Source of the DNA: Hymenopus coronatus
Lineage: Eukaryota; Arthropoda; Insecta; Mantodea; Hymenopodidae
Length of the DNA: 64,000 nucleotides
Assembly (NCBI GenBank): GCA_030762935.1
Contig: CM060900.1
Coordinates: 287,665,784-287,729,783, forward strand
Direction of reading: 5' to 3'
Under the pieces are notes generated by a model. That model was not told where the DNA came from, did no database searches, and was given only the letters and a program-made list of their open reading frames with translations. Each line of letters begins with the position of its first letter. Position 1 is the stretch's first letter. Below, in pieces: positions 12,000 through 22,999 of this stretch. A program made the position numbers and the translations under genes.

Positions 12000-12480
12000 G
12001 ACTATGTGGCCCAAGTAATTCACTTCCTTGCAGAAAAATTGGCCTTCTTCGTGTTCAATTTCAATTTACCTGCCTGCAGCCTTTGTAATATCTTGGTCAG
12101 GTTCTTGAGATGTTCTTCAAAATTACCGCTCACAATGATTATATCAAAATAAATCAGGGAGGATCGCAAGTCAACCCTCTCATCACTGATTCCATGAGAT
12201 GCTGGAAGCTGGCTGGTGCATTGCAGAAGCCAAAGGGCATAATTGTAAATTGCCAAAACCCTTGGCCAGTCGAGAATGTAGTCTTCTCCTTATCTAAAGC
12301 CACTTGCCAGTATCTCTATTTCAAGTCCAAAGTTAAGAACCACTGGACACCAGCAAGTTGACAAGGGTGTCATTGATCCAGGGTAAGGGGAAAAAGTCCT
12401 AGATGGTGACAGCATTCAGCTTCCTGTAATCCACGAAGAAGTGTAGCTCACTGTTATCCTTCTTCTTCACCAAGGCTACA
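12000..12480 (-). pseudogene. Gypsy reverse transcriptase remnant
   Basis: Minus-strand segments: ALVKKKDNSELHFFVDYRKL (near 12480-12420), the fingers motif with K-K-D and DYRKLN; a PLPWINDTL segment near 12390; the palm region with MAIYNYALWLLQ and LIYFDIIIVSGNFEEHLK (12256-12100). The catalytic YxDD is altered to YFDI, an active-site loss. Thumb residues LQAGKLKLNTKKANF follow. Inactive. Confidence 0.8.
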
Positions 12481-13249
12481 GAGATCACCAAGGGCTGTTG
12501 GACTCTTCAATGACTGTCCTAGATTTCATGAACTCCAACATGTTCTGTAACTCTGTTTGCTCTGCAAAGGGAATACATCTTGGTGTTTACCAAATAAGTC
12601 AGATGTCTCTGGTGTCAATGTTATGGAATATTCAGTCAATATGACTATAATCGCTGTTCACTTCGCTAAAGACAGACTGCTATTGGCTGAATACACACCG
12701 GACTCTCTCCAGCTGTGAAACGGTCAGATGGTCAGCTAGTCTTTCAGCAAATGCCCCAGCTGCAATGGCATAGGCTGTTTGTTTGTCACACAGTGATACA
12801 CTTGCTGCTGGTTTGCACTTTTCTAACTTGGACCCGGACTGGATTTCCTAGTCTGAATTCATTGGGTTCAGCAACTTCACAGGTACTTCTTCCTGGCAAA
12901 GCAACAATGCTCAGGTAACACACATACCATGTAGTGATGTCTTCCAGTCCAATAGAACTTCCTTGACCATTGGCCCTCCAAGTATGCTTTCACCACCACC
13001 TTGCTTCTTGCAGGCGCAACTACATCATTGTTCAGGATAACTGCAGATTCCCAGAAGTTCATGTGGGCTTGGGGTCAATGCCTCATCTCGGCTGTTTTGC
13101 AAAACCCTTCAGCCAATGTTGACCAACACCTCATGGCTCCTAAGGGAATTCAGTCCCAATATCCCATCATCAGTCACCCTCATGATGAACTCCCTTAGGC
13201 TCACAGTGCTCTATCCCTGTGTGAACTCCAACAGGGTCTCCTCCACAGG

Positions 13250-13560
13250 TAAAATATCACCCTGATGTCTTTACTACTTGGTAGGGCTGACTGGGTATTT
13301 GTGTTGGCAAGCCCTTTGCCAAGTCAGTTCGGATTACAGTCATGGATGCACCTGTGTCTATGAGTATCTGGCACAATTACCCTTGTATCCAGCCATCTGT
13401 GATGAAAAGGCATGTAGCATCATTTGAGGGGGTGGTGAAGACGGGTTTGTAATGCCCTTTGTAACACCAGTCCTTACTCATTTTCTGCCCCCTTGTTGTC
13501 TTGTGGGCAGTCCTTCATTAGGTGATCTGATTTGTCACATCATCAGAGCACACCACTTGA
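13250..13560 (-). pseudogene. Gypsy zinc-knuckle and aspartic protease remnant
   Basis: On the minus strand near 13350-13320 the frame reads LIDTGASMTVIRTDLAKGLP. It contains the DTGA active-site motif of retroviral-type aspartic proteases followed by the usual V-I-x-x-D-L segment. Upstream, near 13560-13490, is a decayed CCHC knuckle (CDKSDHLMKDCPQ). Both fit between gag and RT of the element at 10560-14420. Confidence 0.75.
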
Positions 13561-13576
13561 AGGTGGTTGTCTCTGG

Positions 13577-13602
13577 GTTCCTTCTCTCTCTCTCTCTCTC
13601 CC
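13577..13602. repeat. (TC)n microsatellite
   Basis: Run of about ten TC units within the Gypsy gag/zinc-knuckle junction. Confidence 0.9.
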
Positions 13603-14320
13603 TGTTATAGCGAATACTCCTGGTCCTTGAGGTGGAGGCAGCTGTGGTCTTGGCTGCCCACATCCTGCTGTTAAGGCCTCGTGCATCATCTTATAATCAC
13701 CCAGCCTCAGGCACAGTTATATACTGACACCATGCACACCATCTATACAGGAATAGGCAGTCTTCTGGGATATGTAGCTATGTTCATCACAGCTTTGTTA
13801 AAAGCTGTTCAATGCTAGGGTGAACTCCTGCATCATCTCACCTGGCTGATGCAGCCTTGCCTTAAGCTGACGGCAATAGGCTCAGCCAAGTGATGGATCC
13901 CAAAATGGTTCTTGAGGGTCTCCCAGATCTCAACAGACTTTGCCAACATTGGGATCACATTCAGTACTTCTGCTGGGGGCTTTCTTCCAGCACTTTCCTC
14001 TTTTGCTGACCATTGGTTATGGGTAGCCACATCGGCGAACTTCAGCGGTAGACTTCTGAGGTTGACGTCCCATCATATTTGGGTAGCTTAATGAAAATAG
14101 ATGTTTTGTTGCATCCTGGCATCTCAATCTTCATGTCTTTCAACCTTTTGTCGAGTATCTTTTTCACCATGGCATTCAGTTCCTTAGTGCTGCTGATGAA
14201 TCTTCCCTCCAGGGCATTAAAGTGTTCCCCGAAATCTTCCAGGGTATTGATGCATTCAACCTGCTCCAGGGCATTAATACATTGGTCAAGTTCCTTCATC
14301 CTTCTGCCAAGGTCTTCCAT
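13600..14320 (-). pseudogene. Gypsy gag remnant
   Basis: From 14320 leftwards the protein starts MEDLGRRMKELDQCINAL, a predicted coiled coil rich in Glu/Lys, and then has IKLPKYDGTSTSEVY, a typical start of the gypsy capsid-like domain. The continuation (14030-13833, another frame) reads ATHNQWSAKEES, EVLNVIPMLAKS, IWETLKNHFGIHHLAEP and SLRQ, the conserved WETLxxRFGxxHLAE pattern of this gag lineage. At least two frame changes. A TC microsatellite at about 13577-13602 lies at its 3' end. Confidence 0.8.
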
Positions 14321-14579
14321 GTTTTACTCCACACTAGTCAGTCAATCATCGATTTTGGAACTGAATGCCATGTTGCAAAAGATGCCAGATGCATCCGAGT
14401 TGAAGGACTTTAAACATGCCACCCATGTACACATCCATCTGCTCAGGGGCAAGGAACATCAACTTTCAAAGTCTTTTGCCAACAGTTCACTGCTGTGACC
14501 ACCCACAACAGATAGTCAGAAGAGGAAGAAGCCACAAAATTGACAGCATGTGACAGAAGTACTGAATGTCATCCCGATG

Positions 14580-15110
14580 TTGTTAATGTACGGAAGCCCT
14601 AATTGGGAACAATTGCCTTGCTGTAGCCTAGAGCAGTGAGCTCAAGCCAGGGAAAACAAGGCAGAAGTTCACTCTGATAATTGAACAGCTGGTCAACAAA
14701 GCCCTGATGAACCTACCACCTAGTTACATGACCGTGGAAACTGCTTACTCCTTCATTGATAGGGAGTGTGAAACCCAATTACAACAGCACTAAGGGTGGA
14801 AGTAGCCAAAATAGCAGCTGCACATATCTTGAAGTCAAGGAGTATTTGTTATGACAGAGACAGAGAAACAGTCCTGAGAATACAATCTTTCAATGGCACG
14901 TCTGGGGGTTGTGATGAGCATATTCATCTATTGAGACACTTCCACAACAAAGCTGAGCAGTAGGAGCAAGACAAATGAGGGGCACTTGGGGTCATCTACA
15001 CCCCTCAAGTAGTGCTATGTGCCATGGGCACAAGAGTCAATGACAGCCTCATCACAGACAGCTAGGTACATGGGAGGCTGTGCTAGTAGACATTAGTGCT
15101 GCCAAGGCTA
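14580..15110 (+). mobile_element. Gypsy gag fragment, plus strand
   Basis: Plus frame reads IEQLVNKALMNLPPSYMTVE, then AYSFIDRECETQLQQH near 14675-14790. This is the same gag segment seen in minus orientation near 54600-54480 (IEQLVNKPMVNLPPGYL). Later pieces include HIS-SQGVFVMTETEK. It lies head to head with the minus-strand Gypsy element ending at about 14420. It may be the 5' half of an element whose pol part is at 17640-19060; that link is inference. Confidence 0.65.
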
Positions 15111-16154
15111 GGAATGGGAACATTTTGTTTAAACGATAAAACCAAAAAACATTAAAATCATGAAAACATAGTATGAATATATTTTGGACATCCAAAAAAG
15201 GTAGAATTTACTGATTTTAAATTGTGTAACAATACGACAATTGTATTTTTATGCAAAAAAGTGTACTTTGCATGATTTTCTAATAATATGAGATTCATCC
15301 AGAAAAAAAACAAAAAAAAAACAAACTTATAGTTGGTTTCAGTTTTGTGCTGATATAGTGCTATAAATACTTTCAGGCAGAATAAGTACCATGTTTATCT
15401 GAATACAAAACAATGCTTTTTTCCCAAAATATTAATGTCCAGAACTGCATTCGTGAAATATGTTTTCTGAATAGCATGCAGCAGAAAGTAAGTTTCAAAC
15501 TTTGCATGTACAGCAGTAGGAAACCCTGGGGGGAAATGGTAATGCTTACCACCATGGTTGTTGTGGTAGATTTTATGCCTTCATTTTGCACTGAAAGGTT
15601 TGCTGATAACGGGCCTATAAGCATTCTCATTAGGAAAAAGATTTTTCTCTAGCACTAAAATAAATATGTTGATTGGGAGCCAATGGTCAAGCACAAAGAG
15701 AAAGGTTTGGCTGCACATTTTCCTCCTCCTGCTGCACATCACTGGTACATTTCCGTTTGCCCCTCTGTTTCTCAGCCACCCGCAACATCTTGCAAGAGAG
15801 ACGGAAAGGGGAATACAGAAATGTACAGTGTGTGTGCAGTAGGAGAATGTGACTATGGCGACAGTAGTGGCAGCATATCTATTATAATGAGGGATCCAGT
15901 TTTCTATTTAGTCAACATATAACATATAATGTTGTTTTAAAAGACACCTAGTTCAAATTTGCGCAGAAACTCGCATTGTGAGCAGGAGTGAGATTGGGAA
16001 GAATTCACATGGTGAGTAGGAGAGGGAAGAATGGAATGTGCAGCAGCTTAGCTGTAATGACAATGAATATGATTTTCTATTTAGACAACATAATCGAATA
16101 CACACATTGCTGAATTTCTGCACTAATTTAAATGAAGCAAAAAAAGAAAAAAAT
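15111..16154. other. Unassigned repeat-like sequence
   Basis: AT-rich sequence with A-runs near 15300-15325 and an apparently fortuitous open frame pair at 15373-15652. No recognisable domain or element end. Confidence 0.45.
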
Positions 16155-16285
16155 ACTTAATCAGCTTAAGTGTCCCTTAGTTTGTTCAAAATATATAGCA
16201 AAACTTTAAATTTCATTTAAAAATTAAGTTATCTTTTTTTATATAGATGATATGCTTAATTTCAAACTAGTTCTGAAAAAAGGAG
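16155..16285 (+). repeat. Dispersed repeat, copy 2 (partner at 7195)
   Basis: Same orientation and word order as 7195-7350: ACTTAATCAGCTTAAGTGTC, TTAGTTTGTTCAAAATATAT, then a T-rich stretch with TTATATAGATGAT. Differs by scattered substitutions and small indels. Confidence 0.7.
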
Positions 16286-16559
16286 GTTGTCATGCATTTG
16301 CTGTTGTCTTGTACTTGAATAAATAAAATACATATTCAACAGTTGGCTGGTTATTTAGCCATATAGATAATATTGTTGCCATTTTCCTCATTACACTTTT
16401 CAGTGTTGCTCCATATTTAGCAATGAGTTGCTCAGGTATTCTGAATTAGTCCCAGTGACAATTTTTGTAAAATATGATTTGTGCTTGTCCTACTGAGTTT
16501 TAACTTTTTGATGTTTTTCTTTTAAGTTTAATGATTTGACTTAAATCTGGGCTATGACT

Positions 16560-17245
16560 TTAACACTGTTAAATTGAAGCAATATTTCTTAAGAAATGTC
16601 CTCATGACCTCACAGCACTTGTACAGCATCTTGAGGGATTCAAGTTCCCTACCCCATAATTTACACTCAAGGTTAAACTACTTGGAGCATGGTTTTAAAT
16701 TGATCAGCCAGTTTATTTTTGAAGGTGAATTAAGTCAACCTTTAGAAACTGTTGGCAACCAGCTGCTTCAAGCAGAAGTTAAGCATTCTCCTATGCAAAT
16801 AGGCTTACATCTCCAAAATAAACTCTTGGAACTTTTGAGTTTTGATCCCTTAAAGCTTGTGTTCACAATGCTGAACTAATCTTTGAATCTTAAGAACATT
16901 GTGGTAAATGTGTAAATACAGGTTTTGTGAAGATTGTATCAACTGCTATTTCTAGAATGCAATCACTGAATTGCAGTCACAATTGTCAAAGTGTACTGAT
17001 AACTGCAAGATGCAGTCAAGCTACAACTTTCAATTGAAAAGTTTGACATTGTGAAATGCCAACAGGTAATGAAATTGGATAATCCTGAATTTGCAGCTCT
17101 ACAAGCAGTATCAATTCCGTGTTCCAACATGGACAGCAAATGACTATTTTCACAGTATAGTGGAATTCTGACTAACCAAACGCACAATCTAAGCAAAGAA
17201 AATTTTGAACTCATTTGCTATCATTTGCGGTGTGACACAGTGATC
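16560..17245 (+). mobile_element. hAT DNA transposon relic (transposase C-terminus)
   Basis: The last part in the plus frame reads AALQAVSIPCSNMDSK, stop, LFSQYSGILTNQ and NLSKENFELICYHL (about 17095-17240). This is the hAT C-terminal dimerisation region (IPxSNxxSERxFSxxxxxxxxxRxxLSxENxxxLxxL). An upstream open frame at 16574-16879 ends KLLELLSFDPLKLVFTML, consistent with the FDP-containing segment before that domain in some hAT lineages. An in-frame stop replaces the E/R of the SER motif and several frame changes occur, so it is dead. No terminal inverted repeats were found. Confidence 0.7.
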
Positions 17246-17439
17246 CACTTGGTAAAAATGTTAATAAGAATGCATTTCATAGTGAGTAATATAAGTGTAA
17301 TTAATATGCGAGTAAAACTGCATCATAATTCTGGATAGTTTGTATACTTATGTAAAAATAATGTGCTTGCTTTCATGACTTGATATATAAAGTGTTTGTA
17401 TTTAAAATAACTAACATATTAAGTAATTTTCACTTATAA

Positions 17440-17560
17440 CCAAACTTTCAAAATCATGCATTGCAACAGAATCTCTAAAATCAACTTTATTACACTAAAA
17501 CCCACTGAAAAAAGCACCAAAAACCACAAAAAATAACACCAAAAACCATAAAAATAACAC
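17440..17560. repeat. Short A-rich tandem array (ACCAAAAACCAYAAAAATAAC)
   Basis: About three imperfect units containing CACCAAAAACCA and AAAAATAAC between 17510 and 17565. A similar word, AAACCAAAAAACATTAAAA, occurs near 15140. No function apparent. Confidence 0.6.
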
Positions 17561-17639
17561 CAAAATGTTCTAAAAAATTTTACAAAGTTTTCCTGTTCCT
17601 CGCCATGATGAAATCAGACCTGATGTGGTAAAGCGCTTG

Positions 17640-19060
17640 TCAACACAAACACTCAGTTGGCTCTAGCCAACTAGTAATGGCATCGGGCAACATCTTGTGT
17701 AGAAGGTCATGCTGGTGTTGACATTGGGACAGAAAACTATGAACCTGTGGGTATTTGTCACAAAGGTGGCTGAGGATGTGATACAGGATGCGTGCCCTCA
17801 GGAGCCATGAGGCAAAGGGTGATATCAGCCATAAGATCTTGCTACTTCGCCAAGATAAGGTGTTGCTCCAGAGCATTCATGAACATCCGGGATCTGAACA
17901 GTGATCCTGAAGGATGCTGCAGTGGTGCCTGTAAGAAACGAGGCAGTGATAAATGGATTATCACTGAAAGGATTATGCATTGTCTGGGTAAGTTTGCCAT
18001 ATTGGGAGGAAGTGCCCATGAGGCAGCTCAAACATCCAGGCTGGAGCAGAGTTAGGGGAGTGTGAGCCAGCAGTAAGTGTATTGCCATGCAATGACTCTG
18101 AACAGACAGCACCATCACAGAACCTGACACTCTGGCTGAAAGTCTTGCTGAGAGGGTGGCCAAACAATTGACTACTTCTCAACTCAGAGGGTTCAGCATC
18201 AACTTAGCCAGTGCCAATTCTGACTTCAGCAAAGAGAACAGCGATTATGTCTGCATTCTGTAGCTGGGCCATTCTCTTAGTCAGATAGGGGCAATAGGTA
18301 TCTGTTGGTCACCCTGGATTACTTCACCAAGGGCTAGAGGTATACACCCTCCCAAACCAAGGCTAAAACCATTGCAAACTGCTTCGTAGAAAAACTGTTT
18401 TGGTACTATAGAGTACCATTGTATCTGCTCAGCAAATTTGAGTCCAACCTAATGAGAGAAACATTGGAGTAACAAGAGGTGCACCACACCTCTCCACTCA
18501 GTCAGATGGCATGGTTAAGCAGTACATTAAGACTCTAGAAGAACATTTGAGGAAGGCTGTGGCCAATCAGCAGAGAAACTGTGATGTGAGTGTGTTTGCT
18601 TTCTTGCTTGCCAACTGCTCTTCAACCAATAACACCACTGGGTTTACACTAGCCAGTTTGGCTTTTGGCAGGGAGCTGCATCCACCACGCTACCTGATGT
18701 TTGCAAGTCATCCTGGGAGAATCTTGTATATTGGCTTCATGACATACAGGAGATCAACACATATAGGTAGCAAACAAGCAACAGATGAAGATCCATTATG
18801 ACAGGCAGGCCAACAGCCAAGGATTTCAGCAGAGTGATTTGTTGTGACTATATTACCCTGCACCATTCAAGGAATGCTGCCATACCTTGTGAAAAGGATA
18901 AATGATGTCTACACCATATAGAGGCTGCCCTGAGGGAAGAGGCTGGTACTACACTTGCATTGTCTAACCTGATGCGATAGTGCTGATCGAGACAACCAAG
19001 CTCAAGGAGAAAACTGTGACTGTGTCTTGTGGCCCTAATCACTGCACGTGTGCAAGCAGC
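17640..19060 (+). mobile_element. Gypsy pol fragment (integrase), plus strand
   Basis: Integrase remains on plus. Near 18300-18450: YLLVTLDYFTKGLEVYTLPN, then KTIANCFVEKLFWYYRVPLY-type sequence with the first catalytic Asp (in DYFTK). At 18502-18780: SDGMVKQYIKTLEEHLRKAV (catalytic Glu in TLEEH of this lineage's pattern), TTGFTLASLAFGRELHPPRYL and LMFASHPG, the conserved end of the core. A C-terminal remnant (HHIEAALREEAG) reaches about 18960. The second Asp region is disrupted. The part before 18160 is poorly readable. Same lineage as the minus-strand element at 10560-14420. Confidence 0.8.
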
Positions 19061-19137
19061 TTACTTTGAACGTCATAGCTGATTGTTGTCATTAACCTAT
19101 TGGCTTCCTGTCATTAGTTAATGCATTGTTACACCTC

Positions 19138-19210
19138 TGTGTGTGTGTGTGTGTGTGTGTGTGTAAGTGTGTGTGTGTGTGTGTGTATGTGTGTGTGTGT
19201 GTGTGTGTCA
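19138..19210. repeat. (GT)n microsatellite
   Basis: Interrupted GT/TG run of about 36 units, with AA and AT interruptions at 19165 and 19187. Confidence 0.97.
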
Positions 19211-19489
19211 ATGTGTGCATTCAGTGGGCACTTTGCATTGAAGCTTTGATTGTCACACCTTGCATTGGTTTGCAAGTACAATAATAAGCAGTACTTTTGG
19301 AAGTTTGGAGCATACAGTCATAGCTGCAGCCACAGCAAGCTTCAAAACAAAACTGTATAGTACAATTGTTGCAAAAACACTGAATAAAGGTGTGTATTTG
19401 TAAACATTTTTTTATAGTAATCATTTGGAAAAAATAAAGAGTTGCGTAATTAAGTACAGTTTTGTTACAATATCCCACTTAAGCTTCTT

Positions 19490-20320
19490 GCTTCTGTTCA
19501 TACTAATCCTTCTCTTCCTTCTTTATCATAAGTTTCTTTTTCTTTATTTTGCTCTTCCCTAGTCATTTTCAATGTTCTATAAACTTTGAGCATTTTCTTT
19601 TATTGAGACTTGCCAATAATTCCTGTTTTTCAATGTCCTCTATTCTTGTTTTTTATATCTCTTTCCAGGATCTCTATCTCATTCTTTCTATCTAGCCGTG
19701 TTGAAGCTATAGCAATTTCATTTAGGATATTTTGAATTTTGTGTTAAAATCTTGTCTGCCTTAACTTTCATTTGTGCTACCAAACACTGCTTGGTAATAT
19801 TTTCTTCACCTAGCTTCCATATTCTATATCAATATTTCAGAACCTTTTCCATCAGCTTTCGTTTATGGCCTAATCTTATTTCTGTTCCATATACGTTTTA
19901 CTTTCTACTAATAAATCATATACACTTTCCACCCATTTTATTTGAACATTTGTCATCTTAATTACACTCATACCCATTTTCCTTTCTGCAAGAGCATTTC
20001 TTAATCTAATTAGATTACATACTAAGCTAGATAGGTAATAGACTACCAAGGTAATCTTTTTTCTTGATCACCTCAATTTCTGCACCTTCCCAACTCCATT
20101 TCTCCGGTTTTCTTAATTTGTAATCTTTCTTCAGCACCAAAATCTTAGATAGCATTTATTTATCTGCAAAACACTCTTTGCAGAATATGTAAATTACTGA
20201 TTAATTAACATGGTTATCTTTTACATCTGCCTCACATTGTTTTGCAGAACAGTTGAACTGCTACTGTTGGGATTGAAGGCTGCTGCTACATTATCATGAT
20301 GACATCTCGTGGGTGGACAA
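19490..20320 (-). mobile_element. Probable LINE RT 3' part, relic, minus
   Basis: On the minus strand near 20140-20040: KILVLKKDYKLRKPEKWSWE, followed by GAEIEVIKKKDYLGSLL. This resembles the LINE thumb region (K-T-K...VxxFxYLG). Further left, lysine-rich fragments (MEQKLGHKRKLMEKVLKY; WKLGEENITK) could be its C-terminus. Frames are broken. It may belong with the RT piece at 23000-23690, separated by the mariner and Penelope copies; this is inference. Confidence 0.45.
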
Positions 20321-20330
20321 TAAGAATGTA

Positions 20331-21664
20331 CGAGGGCCGTTCAGAAAGTAACCTCCGATCGGCCACAATGCGGGTAGTGGGGGGAGTAGCGACGCCATCT
20401 GTGCATTCACGCACTCAGCAGGTCAGTCGGCATCAAGCCGTGGTCGAGTGAAAGTTGTACCTGCGTTAGTTTAGTGTTTGTGGCCGTTTGAAATGTGTAC
20501 TGCAATAGAAAACCCCGCCAAATGTGAAGTGCGTGCTGTTATAAGGTTTTTTACAGCCAAAGGATATTCTGCAGCAGCTATTCATCGTGAGCTTTGTGCC
20601 GTGTACGGATCAAGAGTTATGAGTGAAGGAGTGGTCCGTGAATGGGTACGTTTATTTAAAAGTGGACAAGAAAACGTTCATGATGAAGAGAGGAGTGGTA
20701 GACCATCATTGGTCACGGACGAACTCGTTCAGACAGTTGATGCAAAAGTTCGTGAAAACCGACGTTTCACAATGTCGGAGTTGTCTACTGATTTTCCACA
20801 GATTTCTAAGACTCTCTTGTACGAGATAGTGACAGCAAGATTGGATTACCGTAAGTTCTGTGCATGATGGGTGCCCAAAATTCTTACCGACCACCACAAA
20901 ACTCAAAGAATGGCCTCTGCATTAGACTTTCTGTCACTTTATGAGGCCAAAGGTGAACCATTGTTAAACAGAATCGTGACCGGGGACGAAACCTGGATTA
21001 AGTACGTGAACCCTGAGGCAAAAGAACAATCAAAGATGTGGGCACATTCAAATTCGCCTACCAAACCAATAAAAGCCCGGCAAGATTTTTCTGCCCGAAA
21101 ATTGATGGCAACGGTGTTTTGGGATGCAAAAGGGGTGTTGTTGGTTGAATTCATGGAACGTGGGACGACCATTAATCAAGACGTGTACTGTGAAACACTA
21201 AAACAATTACGACGGGCTATACAGAACAAACGCCGTGGTATGCTGACTTCCGGTATCGTTTTTTTGCACGATAACGCCCGTCCTCACTCTGCTCGCAGAA
21301 CAACAGCCCTTCTTGAGTCCTTCAAGTGGGACGTTGTCAACCATCCACCTTACAGCCCAGATCTGGCGCCAAGCGATTATTACTCTTCATGCATATGAAG
21401 AAATGGCTCGGGTCCCAGCGGTTTGATGACGACGAAGAGCTCAAAGATGCAGTCACAGGCTGGCTCCAGGCACAAGCGGGTGATTTTTATGCAGAAGGAA
21501 TTTCAAAGCTTGTGAACAGATACGATAAGTGCCTCAATCGTTATGGAAACTATGTAGAAAAATAGTGCAAAGATGTAGTTGTAAGATGTATATATTAAAA
21601 TATTTTTATTTAACTTGGTGAATTTCTTGCAATCAACCGGAGGCTACTTTCTGAACGGCCCTCG
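20331..21664 (+). mobile_element. Mariner element with intact TIRs and TA duplication
   Basis: 1,334-bp Tc1/mariner-type DNA transposon. The left end starts CGAGGGCCGTTCAGAAAGTA at 20331. The right end is the inverted copy, ending CTTTCTGAACGGCCCTCG at 21664; the arms differ at about one position in the first 27 or so. TA dinucleotides flank both ends (20329-20330, 21665-21666), the expected target duplication. Between them lies a nearly full transposase gene (20493-21565) with one stop and one frameshift. It is the best preserved DNA transposon in the window and probably a fairly recent insertion. Confidence 0.95.
20493..21565 (+). pseudogene. Mariner transposase, DD34D, one stop and one frameshift
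   Basis: Cut-and-paste transposase. The N-terminal helix-turn-helix part starts MCTAIENPAKCEVRAVIRFF and includes SEGVVREWVRLFKSGQENVH and DEERSGRPS. The catalytic core has the first Asp in VTGDETWIKY (codon 20985-20987), the second in FLHDNARPHSA, and the third in YSPDLAPSDY. The spacing between the last two is 34 residues, i.e. DD34D. Breaks: an in-frame TGA at 20865-20867 after YRKFCA, where a CGA arginine codon is expected from the family; and a frameshift near 21385, right after the last catalytic Asp. The C-terminal 60 or so residues (KKWLGSQRFDDDEELKDAV...) read in another frame to the stop at 21563-21565. The upstream Met at 20478 is possible but less family-like. Confidence 0.93.
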
Positions 21665-21666
21665 TA

Positions 21667-22990
21667 TAAATTATGTGCATGAGGAAGTTCAAAATTCATG
21701 GCTGTGTGGTAGGATTTAGGGATGAAAATTCCTTCCCACACTGATAATTCAAATGGATTCGAAACTTCTTTTAGTAGATTAATTTTGGGATTCACTTCAT
21801 GATTGTAGTGCCAAAAGTGATAACACACTGCAGATTTATCAGTTTAAGTTTAATAATTCTTATGTATTCATTATTGCACGTTTCCAAGTCTCCTTTTAGT
21901 TTTATCAATGTATTTCATGCTGCAATCTGAACAATCTATGAAGTCTATTCCTGATTTTTCTCTGGAGGTATTTTGTCTTTCAAAGAAGAACCTAGGAGGT
22001 GTTTAATACTACCCATATATCTATTGAATGGAACTACGTTTATGTTGAATTTTAATAGTTGCGTGGTTCTTCTATTGTTTCCAGGATAGTAGTATCTTTT
22101 ATGCATTATTGTTTTGTTTCTCTTGATCCTTTTTATGATAGTGGATGAGGTTAAAATTGTTGGCTATTGCTGTATTTATAATGTATTTGTATTCACTTTT
22201 GTACTCAATGGAATTGAGTGGGAAGTATGCTAGCCTAAAAATACTGCATATTAGAGTGGTATGGGGATAAAACCATTCTTCTTCAAGCAGTTGCTTGTAT
22301 ATTTCACTTTTTGGTATATTTCAAATTTTTTCTTCATTTTCTTCATTATTATTTTAAGGTATAAGAATGCTTAATACTCATTATTTTCCCTTTCTATGGC
22401 AAATTTGATGATTTTTCTTGGATGCTGAATATTTTAAATGCGTCTTGTATGAATTTACTTGAACTATTTAAAAAATGCTGTCCGCATATCTATGCCAGGT
22501 TTTGAAGTTGTAAGGAAAGAACATGGCAATATGCAATTCAAATATATCCCTGTAAAGTTCTGCCAGAATTGGTAAAATTGAGTATTCAATGGCTAGGCCT
22601 GTAATCTGCAGGTATATCTTGTTTAAAGTGAAGGCTGATGTTTGTGTACATAATCTGGTGAGTTCAACTAGATTTACTATTTCTGTATTTTGTAAACTGT
22701 GGTATTTAGCCATTTTCTTATGCGTTCAGGAAGACGCTTGGAATCCTTGGAAATAAGGATTTCACATCAAATGAGACTAGTTTCTCTTCTGTAGATATTC
22801 TTATATTGTTTATTTTGTCTATGAAGTACAACAAGATTTTAATGCTTACATTGCAAAATTTTGGTCACAAATTTGAATTTATTATTGAGCCATTTGGCTA
22901 ATTTGTAGGTAGGAGAGTTGATGTTGACAATGTGCCTCATGCTATTATCCGACTTGAGTATTTTTGGAGCTGTATATATCGCTTTCAGTA
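21667..22990 (-). mobile_element. Penelope-like element 2 (RT plus GIY-YIG), relic, minus
   Basis: Read right to left: ILKSDNSMRHIVNINSPTYK then LAKWLNNKFKF (near 22975-22870), LVSFDVKSLFPRIP (near 22770), TFALNKIYLQITGLA and ILPILAELYRDIFE, then FKTWHRYADSIF (22600-22470), equivalent to the RT palm with catalytic YVDD altered to YADS. The downstream linker has LAYFPLNSIEYKSEYKYIIN and AIANNFN. The GIY-YIG domain follows (GIDFIDCSDCSMKYIDKTKRR near 21950), then KSAVCYHFWHYNHEV and WEGIFIPKSYHTAMNFELPH to about 21670. The 3' end abuts the mariner insertion at 21665. Several stops and frameshifts. Confidence 0.85.
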
Positions 22991-22999
22991 TCACAATCA

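Larger units (their letters stand above)
10560..14420 (-). mobile_element. Gypsy element relic (gag-pol), minus; no LTRs found
   Basis: LTR retrotransposon of the Gypsy (Metaviridae) type, read right to left on the minus strand: gag (about 14320-13600), zinc-knuckle remnant (about 13560-13490), protease (about 13420-13250), RT (about 12480-12000), RNase H (about 11850-11480), then integrase pieces (about 11400-10640). Composition is distinctly more GC-rich than the surroundings. No LTR pair was found at the ends, so the copy is truncated or its LTRs are unrecognisable. Frameshifts and stops interrupt every domain. Its gag resembles those at 14580-15110 and 52937-55563, suggesting one lineage in the window. 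Confidence 0.85.

Noticed and set aside
19138..19210. Regulatory or Z-DNA element at the GT run
   Set aside because: Ordinary dinucleotide microsatellite; no other supporting signal.
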